From contig NW_025963548.1 in the NCBI RefSeq assembly GCF_910591885.1, forward strand, positions 1,355,501 through 1,419,500: a stretch of DNA of 64,000 bases. The letters run 5' to 3'. Source of the stretch: Bombus terrestris. Its lineage: Eukaryota > Arthropoda > Insecta > Hymenoptera > Apidae. The notes under the pieces were generated by a model that saw only the letters and a program-made list of their open reading frames with translations, did not search any database and had not been told where the DNA came from. The position numbers were made by a program, and so were the translations under genes. This document shows, one piece after another, positions 63,176 to 64,000 of the stretch (the first letter of the stretch is position 1; every line of letters starts with the position of its first letter).

Positions 63176-64000
63176 TTGGACTGGATTTTTACGAGCGAGC
63201 GGAGCGAGCGAGCTACGATTACAATTTCCACGCTATACATATACCTTATATTGCCTTGCATATATTTCCGGTTTTTGCCTAATTTAGTCAGCGATATCGG
63301 ACCACACATCGCACTGTACTATGTGGAAATATTACTATTTATGCTAAACTATTGATAAACTGTGTACTTTCGTCAGTACGCAATTCGATAAAGACTTCCG
63401 GCTCCTCGGGCTGGTGCGAATATTTCAATGTCCCTATGTGCCAAACCGTTGGTTTGTGACACACCTTTACGCGACCCTCGCTCGCTGCACTCGCTCGAAA
63501 ACTATAGCCTAACCTAAAACCAATCCCTCTTGCGTTCGTTATTCGATAAGGCGGCGACTTATTTCTAATTTGCCAACGTGTCGGATCGGTTGTGAGGTTG
63601 GACTAGATTTTTACGAGCGAGCGGAGCGAGCGAGCAACGATTACAATTTCCAAGCTATACATATACCTTATATTACCTTGCATATATTTCCTGTTATTAG
63701 CTAATTTTGCCAGCGATTTCGGACCACACGTTGCACTGTACTATGTGAAAATATTACTATTTATGTAAAACTATTGATGAAATGTAAACATTTGTCAGTA
63801 TGCAATTCGATAAAGACTTGCGGTTGCTCGGGCTGGTGCGAATATTTCAATGTCCCTATGTTCCAAACCGTTGGTTTGTGACACACAATTACGCGTCCCT
63901 CACTCGCTGCGCTCGCTCGAACACCATAGGCTAACCTAAAACCAATCCCTCTTGCGTTCGTTATTCGACAAGGAGGCGACTTATTTGAAATTTGCTAACG
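63176..64000 (+). repeat. Last monomers, array cut by window end
   Basis: A TATGCTAAAC type A monomer with private ACATCGCAC and GTGTACTTTC, then a type B monomer with TTAGCTAATTTTGCCAG and CTTGCGGTTG. The last copy is broken off at CTAACG, so the array continues beyond the window. Confidence 0.9.

Larger units (their letters stand above)
1..64000 (+). repeat. 422-bp satellite DNA array, about 152 head-to-tail monomers
   Basis: Every part of the window is a copy of one 422-bp unit. Landmarks such as GGTTGTGAGGTTGGACT and AACCAATCCCTC recur every 422 bases from end to end, apart from a few small indels. All copies face the same way; I saw no inverted monomer, no unique spacer and no inserted mobile element. 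Pairs of monomers range from nearly identical (copies inside higher-order units) to roughly 10% different (type A against type B), judged by eye. The array is cut by both window ends, so its true length is unknown. Such arrays are typical of eukaryotic centromeric, pericentromeric or subtelomeric heterochromatin; which of these applies here is not shown by the sequence. Confidence 0.98.

Noticed and set aside
381..63355. Recurrent open frames of 61, 62, 67, 73 and 103 codons on both strands
   Set aside because: They recur because the satellite is copied. Overlapping frames on both strands are equally conserved, monomers with stops or frameshifts are common, and differences fall without regard to codon position. 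No evidence of coding selection.
1..64000. CRISPR array
   Set aside because: A CRISPR array has short repeats and unique spacers of similar length. Here the full 422 bp repeats and no unique spacer exists.
1..64000. rRNA or 5S/tRNA gene tandem array
   Set aside because: The unit length would fit a 5S-type array, but I see no 5S-like internal promoter, no tRNA cloverleaf with A and B boxes, and no T-run terminator placed after a conserved RNA-like segment.
1..64000. Helitron, LTR or other transposon-derived tandem repeats
   Set aside because: No terminal repeats, target-site duplications, transposase or reverse-transcriptase frames are visible in any monomer.

Overview
The whole 64 kb window is one tandem satellite-DNA array. 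The basic monomer is 422 bp, always head-to-tail on the same strand, with about 152 copies. I found no protein-coding gene, rRNA, tRNA, CRISPR array, transposon insertion or unique sequence, and the array runs off both window ends. This points to a eukaryotic heterochromatic, centromeric or subtelomeric locus. Taxon cannot be fixed from the sequence. Two weak hints fit an arthropod or other invertebrate: CpG is over-represented rather than decayed, and most first-type monomers carry two copies of the arthropod-type telomeric pentamer CCTAA. Neither is decisive.

Monomer anatomy (copy 1, bases 1-422, about 43% GC by hand count): an AT-rich left half (about 25-170), a middle block with TTCGATAAAG, a GC-rich CTCG-type tract (266-286), the telomere-like decamer (297-306), and a GC-rich GAGC-type tract (403-423). 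The last tract is the near-perfect reverse complement of the first. Two main sequence types differ at linked positions. Type A has GATAAACTG, CTTCCGG, GTGCC, CCTTTACG, CTATAGCC and GATAAGGCGG. Type B has GATGAAATG, CTTGCGG, GTTCC, CAATTACG, ACCATAGGC and GACAAGGAGG. Many monomers are A/B chimeras.

Layout. 1-1.3 kb: remnant related to the 15-monomer unit. 1.2-5.6 kb: short two-monomer duplications. 4.0-16.6 kb: two adjacent, nearly identical 6330-bp (15-monomer) higher-order units. 16.6-35.4 kb: a mosaic of blocks re-used at 5-, 7-, 10-, 14- and 19-monomer offsets, including a tandem 10-monomer unit. 35.4-43.8 kb: a 5-monomer (about 2.1 kb) higher-order array marked by monomers lacking exactly 9 bp. 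43.8-48.5 kb: mixed blocks. 48.5-57.4 kb: a 6-monomer (2532 bp) unit with two full copies and one shortened copy. 53.4-58.5 kb: a block repeated at a 9-monomer offset. 58.9-62.4 kb: a tandem 5-monomer (2110 bp) unit. 62.4-64 kb: a further copy of the 43.8 kb block, then ordinary monomers.

The many 60-119-codon open frames are the same few stop-free stretches recopied with the satellite and are not annotated as genes. The interest lies in array architecture: nested and shifting higher-order periods, slippage at an internal 9-bp direct repeat, the paired GC-rich arms, and a CENP-B-box-like match. I see no evidence of a new gene system. All offsets were worked out by hand from diagnostic variants; block edges are approximate to tens of bases, occasionally about 100.
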